Below, in pieces: positions 27,701 to 38,012 of a stretch of DNA of 64,000 nt. The position numbers and the translations under genes were made by a program. The stretch is from Vitreoscilla sp. Lineage in GTDB: Bacteria; Pseudomonadota; Gammaproteobacteria; Burkholderiales; Burkholderiaceae_C. The notes beneath the pieces are model-generated. The model had not been told where the DNA came from, made no database searches, and saw only the letters and a list, made by a program, of their open reading frames with translations. Numbering within the stretch: position 1 is the stretch's first letter; every line of letters begins with the position of its first letter. The stretch covers positions 20,014 to 84,013 of the forward strand of contig JADMKA010000032.1 in NCBI GenBank assembly GCA_018780145.1, given 5' to 3'.

Positions 27701-29423
27701 CATCCCATTCGGGCGTGCGCGCCAGCGCCAGCTCAACGATTTGCCCGGCCGCGTCGCTGGTTGGCGCGATGGCGATCGTGCTGCCGGCCAGCAGGCCAGC
27801 CAGGGCCGCGAAGTCGGACTTGGCGCGCTGGCCCAGGTCAGCGCTGGCCACATCCAGGCGCACGTTGCCCTGGGCGGCGAGGTAGGCCTCGCTCTTTACC
27901 AGCCGCTGCAGGGCGGCGTGCAGGTAGTTGTTGCGGTCATCGATGTCGGCCCAGGTGCCGCCTTCGGTCTTGGCTTTGGTGAGCGGCGCGTTCGGGTCGA
28001 CGAAGAGGCGTATCAGGCCGTCCACGGCCCGCTCCAACGTGTCGCCGTCGGCTGTGCCCTGGCCGAACGGAACCGTCTGGGCTCGTGTGTTTGCCGCCGC
28101 CTTGAGCAAGGCGCCGAGGACGGCCGCGTCCAAGGTCGGATCGAGCTTGACCAGTGCGTCCTGCACGCTCAACGAGTCTTGCAGCAGCACCAGACTGTGG
28201 GTGTCGCCGAAGTCATTCCTGCTGAAGTTGGGGTAGAGCAGCTTGATGTCGGCGTGCATGAAGTCGCTCTGCCAGACGAACTGCGCCAACGCCGCGCCAC
28301 GTGCAAGGGGCTGGTTTTCGATGAAGATGGGGGTGGGCAGACCGTGGTGGTACTGCGAGTTGGCCACCATGGAGGGGGAGGTGTCGCTGGTGATGTCGTG
28401 AATGTTGGCCTGCAGGTCGTTGCGCGGGCCGTAGTTGCTTGTCAGGCTCCAGGCCTGGTCGAACACCGACATGGCCCGGGTCCCCGCTGAGGCGCTTAGG
28501 ACGGCGAGCTGGTAGTTCAGGTTGGTGGCCTCCACGTTCGCCAGGTCGACCGATGCCGGCTTGTTCAATGGCACGGGAAGATTGCCATCGCTGATACCAC
28601 GGACGTAGGTGTCGTAGTCCTGTATCTCCTTGATGCGTATCAGCGCGTCGCGCAGCAGCACGGCGTTCTGCGTTTGGGGGCTCTTCCAGATGACCTGACC
28701 ACGCGATCCATGCAGACTGACTTGGTCGGCCAGCGCACTGGCTGCGGCGATGTCCTGGTCCGTCACGAGGGCGCCGTCACGCAGTCGCGTTCTGAGCTGG
28801 CTGTACAGCTCGCGCAGTGCGGGCGTGTTGAACAGGTGGCTTAAGTCGTTGTCAGGCGAGCGCATCGCCTGAAACTGACCTACAACGCCAGCGAGGGTGT
28901 AGCCGTCCTTGACGCTGCCAATACCCGCGCCATTGAAGGTAAAGACCTGCGCAACCTCCGTGCGGTGCAGCTGCTCGAAGGCCGTGGCCAGGTGTCCACC
29001 CAGCGAGTAACCGGTTACGGTCAGGGTACCGCCCGCGGTCACCTGTTTGACGGTCTCCTGATACCACTTCTCAAGGTCCGCCAACTGGCCAATGGCGAAT
29101 CCGGTGGCCTTGACCTCCAGCTCATTCGTCGCCTTGTTGTCTCGCACCGCGTCGTCCAGGAATTCCGTCGAGCGAATGCTCATCACGCACTCGCCGCCGC
29201 GCTTGAACAGCGTCGCGCTCAGGCCGGTGCTGGTGTTGGGCAAATGGGCGGCGACGGACCAACCATCGGCGATCAGTTGCTGGGCAACAGCTTCGGGAGT
29301 CTTGCTCGAACGATCGTTCCCGCGCTCCAATCCCGCTACATTGAAACCGTATTTGTCTAGCATGGCCTCCGCAGCCATCTGCAGGTTGGCGTATGTGAGG
29401 TAGCTTGATATCTGGCTGTTCAT
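15714..29423 (-). CDS. Giant RTX protein with N-terminal lipase-like domain (4,569 residues)
   Basis: Predicted type I secreted, calcium-binding protein of about 460 kDa. Residues 1-300 form an alpha/beta-hydrolase, class-3-lipase-like domain with the nucleophile elbow GYSLGGH (Ser140). A helical stretch follows to about 640. RTX nonapeptides (GGxGxDxLx) start near 664. Residues 725-960 hold a beta-sandwich-like domain with Calx-beta style EEGQTELSFALAG. Six modules with FHG/YHG plus ADxLDGG lie at about 1240-1490. About 20 modules of the type VENLxLTG...GTGN..N.LTGN occupy 1750-4000 and later. At least four haemolysin-related segments (ending IxFADGTVWxxxxL) are interspersed near the C-terminal third. 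The last 80 residues contain LVQAM, as in type I secretion signals, but are unusually Arg-rich. AGGGAG precedes the ATG, which overlaps the upstream gene (ATGA). The exporter genes lie just upstream. The substrate of the lipase domain is unknown. Confidence 0.88.
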   Translation of the reverse strand: MNSQISSYLTYANLQMAAEAMLDKYGFNVAGLERGNDRSSKTPEAVAQQLIADGWSVAAHLPNTSTGLSATLFKRGGECVMSIRSTEFLDDAVRDNKATNELEVKATGFAIGQLADLEKWYQETVKQVTAGGTLTVTGYSLGGHLATAFEQLHRTEVAQVFTFNGAGIGSVKDGYTLAGVVGQFQAMRSPDNDLSHLFNTPALRELYSQLRTRLRDGALVTDQDIAAASALADQVSLHGSRGQVIWKSPQTQNAVLLRDALIRIKEIQDYDTYVRGISDGNLPVPLNKPASVDLANVEATNLNYQLAVLSASAGTRAMSVFDQAWSLTSNYGPRNDLQANIHDITSDTSPSMVANSQYHHGLPTPIFIENQPLARGAALAQFVWQSDFMHADIKLLYPNFSRNDFGDTHSLVLLQDSLSVQDALVKLDPTLDAAVLGALLKAAANTRAQTVPFGQGTADGDTLERAVDGLIRLFVDPNAPLTKAKTEGGTWADIDDRNNYLHAALQRLVKSEAYLAAQGNVRLDVASADLGQRAKSDFAALAGLLAGSTIAIAPTSDAAGQIVELALARTPEWDAAHQHWVGDLALKPHEREAGLANFSDSYLNDRAAYLTGLASANQSNTSLTNVTATVPQPFTAYDTATNMSLTVTGKGLPIGIKFGSARSDTLNGTEAIDHLYGGGGNDKVNGAGGNDRLEGNDGDDRLDGASGADTLLGGWDDDTYVFSGSYGMDVVVDRDDKGSIEVNGSTLGATRSAGNNTWVTKTGSGLLLTLELVADSRSLTGQSLSIHAQTGFDGNAIIVRNFDVQAAQGSEGYLGIHLEKQRALVLTEEGADSPFDTAVAWIFDRDSVQDLQAEASERAGGSFTAHLNQAASAGDTLNIKVEGTEGTLQLIANGEVVEITGEATIQLEEGQTELSFALAGASELDADQDYVVTATWQGIASAVAGQGTQVAEEPVIANAIQLKLKDGGDSDKYYIGDQRAEISDHYYGWSHTQWDTETGELVNGVYEEDFSDVIVAYGTADETDDIQGKGGNDALDGGVGKDVIDGGDGDDLIGGGAGSDWIVGGEGNDVIVSSRSLVVSRQLKDDDPPWAPQGGHDPHASGDTWGAYSPGASNFEIVVLVDGEELDAIAEGSNDADADVVEAGAGNDLVDGGAGDDFLYGEDGDDNLRGLDGDDMLSGGDGADWIAGDGIDKIGYMETVLGDQHGRDILDGGKGKDTLSGGGQDDALSGGADDDELWGDISLLVCDTDGLDGLYHGDDELDGGEGNDKLSGDGGQDTLQGGVGNDTLWGDGAHVASNPIDGAFHGADSLDGGAGNDALFGDGDDDTLAGGEGADRLQGDTVHTDVAFHGDDSLDGGVGDDTLLGDGGNDWLVGGDDTGNDMLWGDSDDIGGEYHGSDTLDGGDGDDQLVGDGDADVLYGGEGNDRLFGDNRTLGGDYHGADLLEGAEGNDSLTGGGADDTLEGGAGGDALWGDDADLAQDFHGADWLDGGDGDDTLQGQGGDDLVFGGDGDDWVAGGDETSTGGDFTMGGDDALFGEAGRDTLVGGLGNDALSGGDGDDALHGGKGDDLLEGGVGSDYMDGGEGNDRYIVDATGLTVGVSEHIADTQGENTLVIRGSASQVEAFGSDLRITFGEGQSLWVEGGLAGAITALEFVGSEEDGGEAAAQSNDATGFAQWLQLNVWEPIALTAAPGTRALHGGSGNDTLNAYTQSIVLNGGWGDDTYYVKAANQQVVEYDHGGIDKVYADVSFTLGAATENLALTSAAATGSAATGNELDNELTGNGLGNRLYGMQGNDKLDGGLGTDTMEGGVGDDTYVFSTSSDGAKELAGEGMDTIRYQGTLTLDRLKYGEVENLVLDGTSSYSGTGNDLNNTITGNSGANTLTGLAGDDTLDGGLGSDVLKGGLGDDTFVLSATTDTVTELAGEGNDTVQFAGTVDLTSTKYANVENATLLEGGAFNLTGTTADNLLIGNADSNELTGNAGKDTLIGGGGEDVLAGGAGDDTYFVDSAGDQVTEVLAEGTDTVLSVISYTLGDTVENLTLLGAVSVDATGNQYGNALTGNDGANVLDGKAGDDTLAGGLGDDTYVIDSPNDTVTEAAEAGTDTIGFAGAVDLNNHANVENLVLGEGGAYSGTGSALANAMTGNSSNNTLSGGGSNDTLDGGAGNDTLAGGLGDDTYVLDNANDTVIELAGEGEDTVRSAATVNLSGSLAAIEHAQLTGDLAINATGNVANNRLTGNSAANTLNGSGGNDTLDGAGGADVLKGGDGDDSYVVDSAADKVNEGAGQGTDTVHTSATLAPLADNVENLTLTGDAANDGTGNDLGNLITGNAANNKLDGRAGADELRGGAGDDTYVLDLVNDRVSENQNEGTDTALVATSWTLADNVENAELTGSGAFTLTGNALDNLLKASGGDDTLIGGAGSDTYELTAAGDVLAEAADGGTADTVRQWFTSTGNLADNVENLVLAGSAKINGTGNALANQLVGNDNANTLSGQEGHDTLAGAGGNDKLVGGQGDDWYIVDSGDNVVEKAGQGVDTVQSEASFTLAAEVERLILAGDAAINGTGNTLNNQLWGNAAANQLDGGAGDDTLAGGGGDDVYTIDSAGDEVVEAAGQGTDTVNSSVSATLDGWSAVENLVLTGTAQDGAGNDLANKITGNAQGNQLDGGAGDDTLDGGLGTDVLRGGAGNDTYVLAAETTGVAQAASWATRWPMRWLEAGEDYALGWRSSAPTSTGLLGSLLQRWRHLLGLPGQAALAAPDTIVESAEGGQDTVEAGVSVSQLMDNVENLVLTGADSLSGTGNGLHNHLTGNAASNTLSGLGGNDTLDGGVGAKDTLLGGEGDDTYVIHSTKDVVTELVGEGLDTVHADITPAKLADNVENLVLVGKGNIGGTGNTLANQLTGNAGNNRLDGGRGADLLRGGMGDDTYVVDDAGDAIIELAGEGLDAIEASIGIDLAGYSQVENVTLTGAGNLDATGSSNANRLTGNTGTNSLYGLAGNDTLDGGAGGLDTLNGGSGDDTYVLRTGSTVVEAVDGGIDTVMSEVTVTLDDRYVNIENVALAGSAAVNATGNAGINTLTGNGAANVLDGGAGNDSMVGGDGDDTYVFSSSNDKAVELAGGGTDTVQVAITANLTSAAFANIENLTLTGTLNLTATGNSGANVLTGNAGANQIGGGDGNDTLIGGGGNDQLFGESGNDDLFDDRGTSDTMQGGSGADIYRIGAASAPGTSRAVQVWGGSDGDVVYLAAGILPEHVTRKAVGTNLVLEIRSPAMDLQTFTVELANQLFVGGASQVDEVRFVSAPDVVWSGAELNAFKQVGTDADEVLRGSDPAPDWLFGQGGNDTLFGYAQDDTLVGGTGNDYLYGSYGNDLYEFGADSGIDLLSDSNAGSGDVARFIDGIAPSDLELFRVSGDYGGGGFTNDSFVLRVVSTGAEVWVREYFGVSSTSTIERFEFGDGTVWTYADILARVNAPATADTLTGTSGNDVFLVDHYRDVINDSNANDADVVRSSISLTLPAYVENLELTGNLALTATGNDRSNRVVGNSGANVIDGGFLPDTLAGGLGDDTYIDRTNSNAYAEFRIDLIEEAAGHGHDLVKTDHAERTLEANLEDMVVQIDAYSIVNDGTDFYYDRAYHGNDLANRIQIDVSDAVRSRVDGGLGADTMIGSSGAQTFVVDNALDAVLDAFAGDADYVETGIAYALGTNIEGLILVGSAAVSGTGNNSSNLLDGSRNSAANQLTGQGGDDVYRLGQGDSAIESVGGGTDTVEVLDESFVVNGVLSLGAFSNIENVTADISSLAAFDLRGNDLNNVLKSAGAASTIEGLGGNDLIDDMSSLGRGSLLGGTGNDTLISHGGEDWLDGGQGDDSYHVGYRVNGRIGGSPMHEGAHIRLGAGSGHDTVEYDGEYVWERYELPHALSEDATYGYRAARVSELDRDQLRANQQISVDLDASVDPTALRFSRDGAELVITLSASDRMVISDYYSATGNELISPVNTLTFGGAFLTGEAMAMAVGLSNFTVPTSGDDLLIAPLGSTTTLSGGLGNDYVAGNALGQRLAGDLGDDTLVAGDGADTLVGGAQDDTLSGGHGADVYEFAAGWGHDTLNEANMLGLSGAGRSTSVVPDGAPNSVYFDSSVAASSIELDWESGEGLRISNAATGDSILVLGDSKTAEGQSYSENQLAYVDQIVFADGTVWDRKYMEWGERWVEGTSGSDNLQDVEADSRVYGLEGDDTLTARFEGTHLYGGGGADRLISTALGGVVLYGDDGNDTLNAGPGGGYLNGGAGADAMTGGGGSDSYVVDNLADSVTEGLDSGYDVVESSVSIASLALNIEQLDLKYGAGAIDGSGNSLSNSIIGNESANRLYGLVGADMLDAGSGDDTLDGGVGYDQLWGGSGSDTYLMRSNYGIDKISEWEDEGGPSNDVVDFGPTLRMADATYFHVGDDLEVHIANSNPNKIDRVVIVDWYWDRSQQVESFVFSDGTLTAAQVEALADGPHLAAVEHESTRFNRCDEDGYRWPRRDRSIGDPGRDRLDWRPSLVAGQLVQAMSTFKMLGEPMGIRLQHLAVGIHQVPFTIPQAFL

Positions 29424-30373
29424 TGCTTGGCTCCCTTGACTGGTTCAATCACCTTGAAGGCAAATCGGCGGGTGAATCCAACTTCAGTTCGCTTGCCCAT
29501 TTCGTCGACCCTCTCTGGGCATGCGTAGTCGCCTGCGAAGGCCCATGGCGATCTGAATCCAGCAGTGCTGCCCAGACCTCTGTCCATCATGTACCCCACC
29601 CGCGTAGCGATCGATTCGCTGGTCTTGCGGTTGACGACACTGAGTCTGCCACCGGCGATCCAGCTATCCCGATCCTCCCGGGTGGAGATGTCATCCCAGG
29701 TCAAGCCGTAGTCGGCAGTGAAGCCTGCTATTGGCTCCTTGAACAGTTCACTGCGAACCTCACTCGCAGGCCATGTCGAATCCCTGGCGCGAGGGTGGTA
29801 CAGACGTAGTCGGTATCGATAGAACTTGTTGTCTGCCGGATCTTGAGCTTCCACGAACTCGTAGCCCTTGCCGTACGGGAAAAGGTACTCCCCGTCGTAT
29901 TTCAAGTCGGTTCCTTCTGTAGCTACCAACAATTCCTTGATGCATCCCTCGCCGTAGCAGTCGTGTCCATACGGGTCGTCCATCTTGAACTGATCACCGT
30001 GATTGACCTCCTTGGGCCGCCACTTCATCCACACAATCCCCTTCACATCCGGCACGGCCTTGTAGATGAACTCCCCCGCCGTCTCGCAGCGCTTCTTGAA
30101 CAGCGCCTCGGCCACTTCGTAGCGGGCGCGGAACTCGGCGCGTTCGCGCCCCACTGTGTATGCCTGCCAGCCAATGAGAGCGGCCGGGATCCCGACCATG
30201 ACACCCAGCACCTTCCCAGCGCTGACCAACTTGTCGCGCTTGCTGGCTCGCTTGCCAACACGGCTGATCAGCAGCCATAGGGTCGCGACCAGCCAGCCGA
30301 TGACCAGGCTATTGCCGATCCAGCGGAAGATTTCGCCAAAGGGCGTCAGATCCAGCGGTGTGCCCGTCAGCAT
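29420..30373 (-). CDS. Two-helix membrane-anchored protein encoded before the RTX lipase
   Basis: Protein of 317 residues. Two hydrophobic helices (about 16-37, IFRWIGNSLVIGWLVATLWLL, and about 54-73, VLGVMVGIPAALIGWQAYTV, each approximate) flank a basic loop (RVGKRASKRDK). The roughly 240-residue remainder is soluble and contains three Cys (RCETAG, DCYGEGC and ACPERVD) and many aromatic residues. Topology by the positive-inside rule suggests that the large domain lies in the periplasm. The gene ends in ATGA with the RTX gene, so the two are translated together. No family was recognised. By position it could be an immunity protein or chaperone for the lipase-RTX protein; that is inference. 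Confidence 0.7.
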   Translation of the reverse strand: MLTGTPLDLTPFGEIFRWIGNSLVIGWLVATLWLLISRVGKRASKRDKLVSAGKVLGVMVGIPAALIGWQAYTVGRERAEFRARYEVAEALFKKRCETAGEFIYKAVPDVKGIVWMKWRPKEVNHGDQFKMDDPYGHDCYGEGCIKELLVATEGTDLKYDGEYLFPYGKGYEFVEAQDPADNKFYRYRLRLYHPRARDSTWPASEVRSELFKEPIAGFTADYGLTWDDISTREDRDSWIAGGRLSVVNRKTSESIATRVGYMMDRGLGSTAGFRSPWAFAGDYACPERVDEMGKRTEVGFTRRFAFKVIEPVKGAKQ

Positions 30374-30540
30374 GGCCTTGCCTCACGCCGCCAGCCGAAG
30401 TTCACCCACACCAGGCCGAGCTTTGGCTCCGCGCGCCATCCCGGCGCTGCCCATCGCATTCGCATCCCGCCTCCTCCCAGAGACCGCCCAAGTGCCCGGG
30501 CGATTCGGCATTCTTCCTTCCCGCTCGTCCTGGCGCAATG

Positions 30541-30560
30541 GAACAAATGTTCTACGAACA
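30541..30560. promoter_or_regulatory. Overlapping dyads upstream of the RTX operon (candidate operator)
   Basis: The 20 bases GAACAAATGTTCTACGAACA contain two overlapping inverted repeats: GAAC-AAAT-GTTC (30541-30552) and TGTTC-TAC-GAACA (30548-30560). They lie 168 bases upstream of the membrane-protein gene in the 224-base spacer after yiaA, otherwise empty of genes. GAAC-N4-GTTC resembles SOS boxes of some bacteria but not the usual beta-proteobacterial CTGT-N8-ACAG. The LuxR-type protein two genes upstream is another candidate binder. Confidence 0.45.
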
Positions 30561-30597
30561 AACCCGTAGCGCCCATGGCAGGCCAGCATCCTGGTGT

Positions 30598-31038
30598 TCA
30601 GGCGATGGGCTCGTCAGGTCGTGCCGCAGCGTGCTCGTGGCTGCTGAAAAGCGCCACGTCGCGCACATTCTTCTGCACAGCCACGGCAGCGAACAGGCTC
30701 AGAAGAAAGGCCATCGCATAGAACCCTTTTTCGCTCGACGCCAGCGTGGCATTCCACAGGCCGATTGCCAGCAGGAGCAATGCGAGCGAGACCGACACCC
30801 AGCACAGCCCGAAATAGATGCCGGTGACCGGGATGCCCTCCAGCCGATCACGCACGGACTTCTGCAACGAGACCGCTGAGAACAGGCCGTACATCAGCAG
30901 CGTGAAGTAGTAGCCCTTCTCGTTCAGCTGCATCTCGGCGTTCCACAGGCCGATCAGGTAGGTCAGCGAGCCGACGAACAGGGCTGTCCACGATGCGCCG
31001 ACAAAGGCGCCGGTGGGGCGTTGGGCTTGAGGTTTCAT
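30598..31038 (-). CDS. yiaA: YiaA-family inner-membrane protein
   Basis: Protein of 146 residues with two copies of the YiaA/B two-helix domain. Each copy has the signature [18 protein letters not shown] or [18 protein letters not shown] followed by a second helix ending in [10 protein letters not shown] or [10 protein letters not shown]. It closely matches the pattern of E. coli YiaA, an inner-membrane protein of unknown function. The ATG at 31038 is preceded by AAGGAGAAG. It sits 44 bases after the LuxR-type gene in the exporter operon, which is not its usual context. Confidence 0.9.
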   Translation of the reverse strand: MKPQAQRPTGAFVGASWTALFVGSLTYLIGLWNAEMQLNEKGYYFTLLMYGLFSAVSLQKSVRDRLEGIPVTGIYFGLCWVSVSLALLLLAIGLWNATLASSEKGFYAMAFLLSLFAAVAVQKNVRDVALFSSHEHAAARPDEPIA

Positions 31039-31082
31039 GGGCTTCTCCTTGATGGGTTGGTGTGATGAGGGGCGGCCGCGGC

Positions 31083-31310
31083 TCAGGCGGCGGGTGACTG
31101 ATTGGCAAGCCACAGCTGCACGGCTTGGCCCCGTGTTCGAGCGCCCAGCTTGCGGTACACCCGGTGCAATTGGTTGCGCACCGTGGCGGGGCTGCGGCCA
31201 CGCAGCGTGGCGATCTCGAGGTTCGATTTCCCGGCGGCCAACCAGCGCATGATGTCGGCCTCGGTGGCGCTCAGATTGGCACTGGTTTCGTTGCGGTGCA
31301 TGGTGTTCAT
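31083..31310 (-). CDS. Stand-alone LuxR/GerE-type HTH protein (75 residues)
   Basis: The whole protein is a LuxR C-terminal DNA-binding domain: [20 protein letters not shown], then [20 protein letters not shown] with the recognition helix, and the [17 protein letters not shown] dimerisation helix. It has no receiver, autoinducer or ligand domain. The ATG overlaps the hlyD stop (ATGA, 31307-31310), so it is made with the exporter. It is probably a small regulator of this locus, possibly growth-phase or partner dependent like GerE; its target is unknown. Confidence 0.85.
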   Translation of the reverse strand: MNTMHRNETSANLSATEADIMRWLAAGKSNLEIATLRGRSPATVRNQLHRVYRKLGARTRGQAVQLWLANQSPAA

Positions 31311-32718
31311 CGCTCCCTCAAGCTCTCGCTCGCCACCTCTCGCACCGGGCTGAGCAGGTAGTCGATCACCCGACGCTTGCCGGTCTTGATCTCGGCGCTC
31401 AGGTTCATGCCGGGTGCCAGCGGAACCGACCTGCCGTCCACGCTCAGGTGCTTCACCCCGAGCGTGAGCGTGGCGGCGTAGAGGGCGCCGCGCTTCTCGT
31501 CCGGCACGGCATCCGCGCTCACGTGGGCCACGGTGGCGGGCACGGTGCCGTAGCGGGTGAAGTTGAAGGTTTCGAGCTTGACCTCGGCGGGCTGGCCGGC
31601 GTGGACGAAGCCGATGTCCTTGTTGTCCAGCATCACCTCGGCGCTGAGGGCGGCGCCGTCGGGCACGATCACCATCAGCGGCTGGGCCTCGGTGACCACG
31701 CCGCCCACGGTGTGCACGGCCAGTTGCTGCACGGTGCCGGCCACGGGGGCGGTGAGCCGGGTCATGCGCTGGCGTTGGTCGGCCTTGGTGGCTTGGGGTG
31801 CCAACTGGGCCAACTTCTCTCGGGCCTGGGCCAGGCGCTCGCTGAGCGCGCGGCGGGTCTCGGCCAGGTGGCTGGAGCGGGCCTGCTCGCGCTCGGCCAG
31901 CCCGGCCTCGGCCTCGGCGCGGCGGGCGCGCAAGGTGGCCAGATCGCGCTCCTGCTCGATGCGCTCGCGGGTCCGGTCCTGGCTGGCGTGGCCGGCCACG
32001 AAGCCCTGCTCTTGCAACGCCAGCAGATCGGCCTCGCGTTGGCGCGCCAGCGGGACCGTAGCCTCCAGTTTGGCGATGGCCTCACCGTGGGTGCGGAGCT
32101 CGGCACGGCGCTGGGCCACCTCGGCGCCGAGTTGAGCCTGGCGGGCGCGGATGTCGGCCCACTCGGCCTCCACCAGGCCAGCTGCGGCATGGGCGGGCAG
32201 CCGGCCTTGCGCCAGGGCCTTGAGCAACGTGCCGGCGCGCTGGGCTTCGCGCTCGGCCGCCTCGCGCTCTGCGGCCAGGGTGTCGCCGTCGGCCCGGGTG
32301 GCGGTGGGGTCCAGCTCCAGCAGCAGGTCGCCCGCCTGCACCCGGCTGCCGTCACGCACGTGGATGGCCTTCACCACCCCGGGCTCCAGCGGCTGGATCA
32401 GCTTGCTGTGCTCCGCCACCACGATGCGGCCGGTGGCGGTGGCCACCACGTCCAGCTCGGCCAGCAGGCTCCACAGCAGCGCCAGCGCGGCGAACGTGGC
32501 GATGGCCGCCACCGCCACACGCGGGGCCGGGTGCGGCGGTGTCTCCTGCAGGGCCAGCCGCGCGGGCAGGAAGGTGGCCTCGTGGGGCAGGCGACCCGGC
32601 CCATCCAGCTCCTTGCGCAGGCCCCAGGCGGCTCGCAGCACCTGCACATAGCGGGCCAGCAGCTCCACCGCCGGGTGGCGGGCTGCGGCGATTGGGGCGT
32701 TCATGGGGGTGTCCGTGC

Positions 32719-32722
<4 letters not shown>
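31307..32722 (-). CDS. HlyD-family type I secretion adaptor
   Basis: Periplasmic adaptor linking the inner-membrane ABC exporter to an outer-membrane TolC channel. The protein has 471 residues: a cytoplasmic start, one transmembrane helix at about 70-90 ([20 protein letters not shown]), then the biotinyl-lipoyl half-motif [21 protein letters not shown] long Ala/Glu/Arg-rich coiled coil (about 140-310) follows, then [20 protein letters not shown] and [20 protein letters not shown], and the C-terminal [25 protein letters not shown] typical of HlyD. The ATG overlaps the stop of the ABC exporter gene. The LuxR-type gene follows with ATGA. Confidence 0.93.
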
Positions 32723-34980
<2,258 letters not shown>

Positions 34981-34983
<3 letters not shown>

Positions 34984-35009
34984 ACCAAGGCTCCCGTTCC
35001 TTGGGTTTG
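34981..35009. promoter_or_regulatory. Hairpin over the exporter translation start
   Basis: CAAACCAAGG (34981-34990) and CCTTGGGTTTG (34999-35009) are inverted with an eight-base loop and one unpaired base. On the mRNA this stem would cover the GGGAG and the TTG start of the hlyB-type gene. It may limit translation of the exporter. The remaining 110 bases to ridA show no gene. Confidence 0.45.
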
Positions 35010-35121
35010 GAATCCGGCTCCCTCTCCGACCGGGCCTGCCGTCTCTGTGTGGCGGCGTCTGCTTTGGGGCGGAGTCTAGGTGACGATCATGCGCTCAGGC
35101 CCTCCCTCTCTCGGGGGAGCC

Positions 35122-35601
35122 TCAACAAATTGATGAGTTCTCGCGCCGCACCTCGACCGTGGCCTTCAGCGTGAGCGGCAGGCCGTTGCGCAGCGAGGCC
35201 ACGCCGATGACCGAGCGGGCGTGGACGCCGGCAGCGCCGAAGACCTCGACCAGCAGGTCGGACGCGCCATCCAGCACTTGGGCGTGGTCCTCGAAATCCG
35301 GCTCGGCGTTGAGGGACCCCTGGAGCTCGACCACACGCGCCACCCGGTCCAGCGAGCCCAGCGCGTGGCGCATCGCGGCGATCAGCTCGATGCACGCGGA
35401 GCGGGCAAGTTCGTAGCCCTGTGCCGTGGCGTACTCGCGCCCCAGGCGGCCCTTGGGCGCCAGGCCACCGACCGCACGCGGCGCCTTGCCCGACAGGAAC
35501 AGCAGGTCGCCCGATTGAACGGCGGCTGCGTAGTGCCCGGCGGGGGCACTGGGGGACGACAGATCCAGGCCCAGGTCCTTGATGCGTTGTTCGGGGTTCA
35601 T
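35122..35601 (-). CDS. RidA/YjgF-family protein
   Basis: Protein of 159 residues with the RidA fold pattern: YAAAVQSGDLLFLSGKAPRA near residue 30, a central helix ACIELIAAMRHALGSLDRVA, and the C-terminal HARSVIGVASLRNGLPLTLK. Family members deaminate reactive enamine/imine intermediates such as 2-aminoacrylate. The Arg in the ARSVIGVAS stretch corresponds to the substrate-carboxylate Arg of active RidA proteins. It belongs to the longer subfamily rather than the 128-residue E. coli type. The start at 35601 overlaps the end of a small upstream reading frame. Confidence 0.85.
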   Translation of the reverse strand: MNPEQRIKDLGLDLSSPSAPAGHYAAAVQSGDLLFLSGKAPRAVGGLAPKGRLGREYATAQGYELARSACIELIAAMRHALGSLDRVARVVELQGSLNAEPDFEDHAQVLDGASDLLVEVFGAAGVHARSVIGVASLRNGLPLTLKATVEVRRENSSIC

Positions 35602-35723
35602 GCGCTCAGGACCCGAACGCACCGGCCAGGGCCAGCAGCCACAACGTTGCGAAGACGAACGGCAGCGACAGCGCGGTAGAGCTCCCAATCGGGCAGCTTC
35701 GGGCCGGGGTCACGCTCGGTCAT
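35598..35723 (-). pseudogene. Small membrane-protein gene, probably frameshifted
   Basis: From the ATG at 35723 the frame reads MTERDPGPKLPDWELYRAV and then an odd Arg-rich tail to a stop overlapping ridA. In the neighbouring frame, from about 35670 to the TGA at 35606-35608, the same DNA reads LSLPFVFATLWLLALAGAFG, a clear transmembrane helix. The natural product is thus probably MTER...WELYRA joined to that helix. Loss of two bases (GC) in the CGCGC stretch near 35670 would explain the change. It could also be a sequencing error. Confidence 0.5.
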
Positions 35724-35751
35724 GGCAGCCGGTCGCGTGTGGTGCGGCGGC

Positions 35752-37910
<2,159 letters not shown>

Positions 37911-37993
37911 GGTGGGGCACCCGGTGCCGGGGTACCGGCCCCACCCGCCTCGCGGGTGCTCAGCCGGCTTGGGAACGGCCCGGCGCTCGGCTG
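37911..37993. repeat. GC-rich palindromic intergenic repeat, copy 2 (inverted)
   Basis: Reverse complement of the element at 2508-2582, almost base for base, with small changes in the central hairpin (GCCTCGCGGG against its counterpart). The TGGGGCACCCGG end abuts the purB stop codon by one base. It lies between convergent purB and the small membrane gene at 38009. Confidence 0.8.
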
Positions 37994-38012
37994 ACCGGCC
38001 GCGGCCGGTCAG
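37991..38012. terminator. Perfect palindrome at the end of the small membrane-protein gene
   Basis: The core TGACCGGCCGCGGCCGGTCA (37992-38011) is a perfect GC-rich palindrome overlapping the stop codon of the minus-strand gene at 38009 and touching repeat copy 2. It would form a strong hairpin on both strands. There is no U-tract, so intrinsic termination is unproven. Confidence 0.45.

Noticed and set aside
30367..30576. Small 69-residue frame in the spacer before the RTX operon
   Set aside because: Arg/Trp/Gly-rich composition, no ribosome site, and it overlaps the candidate operator and the real gene start.
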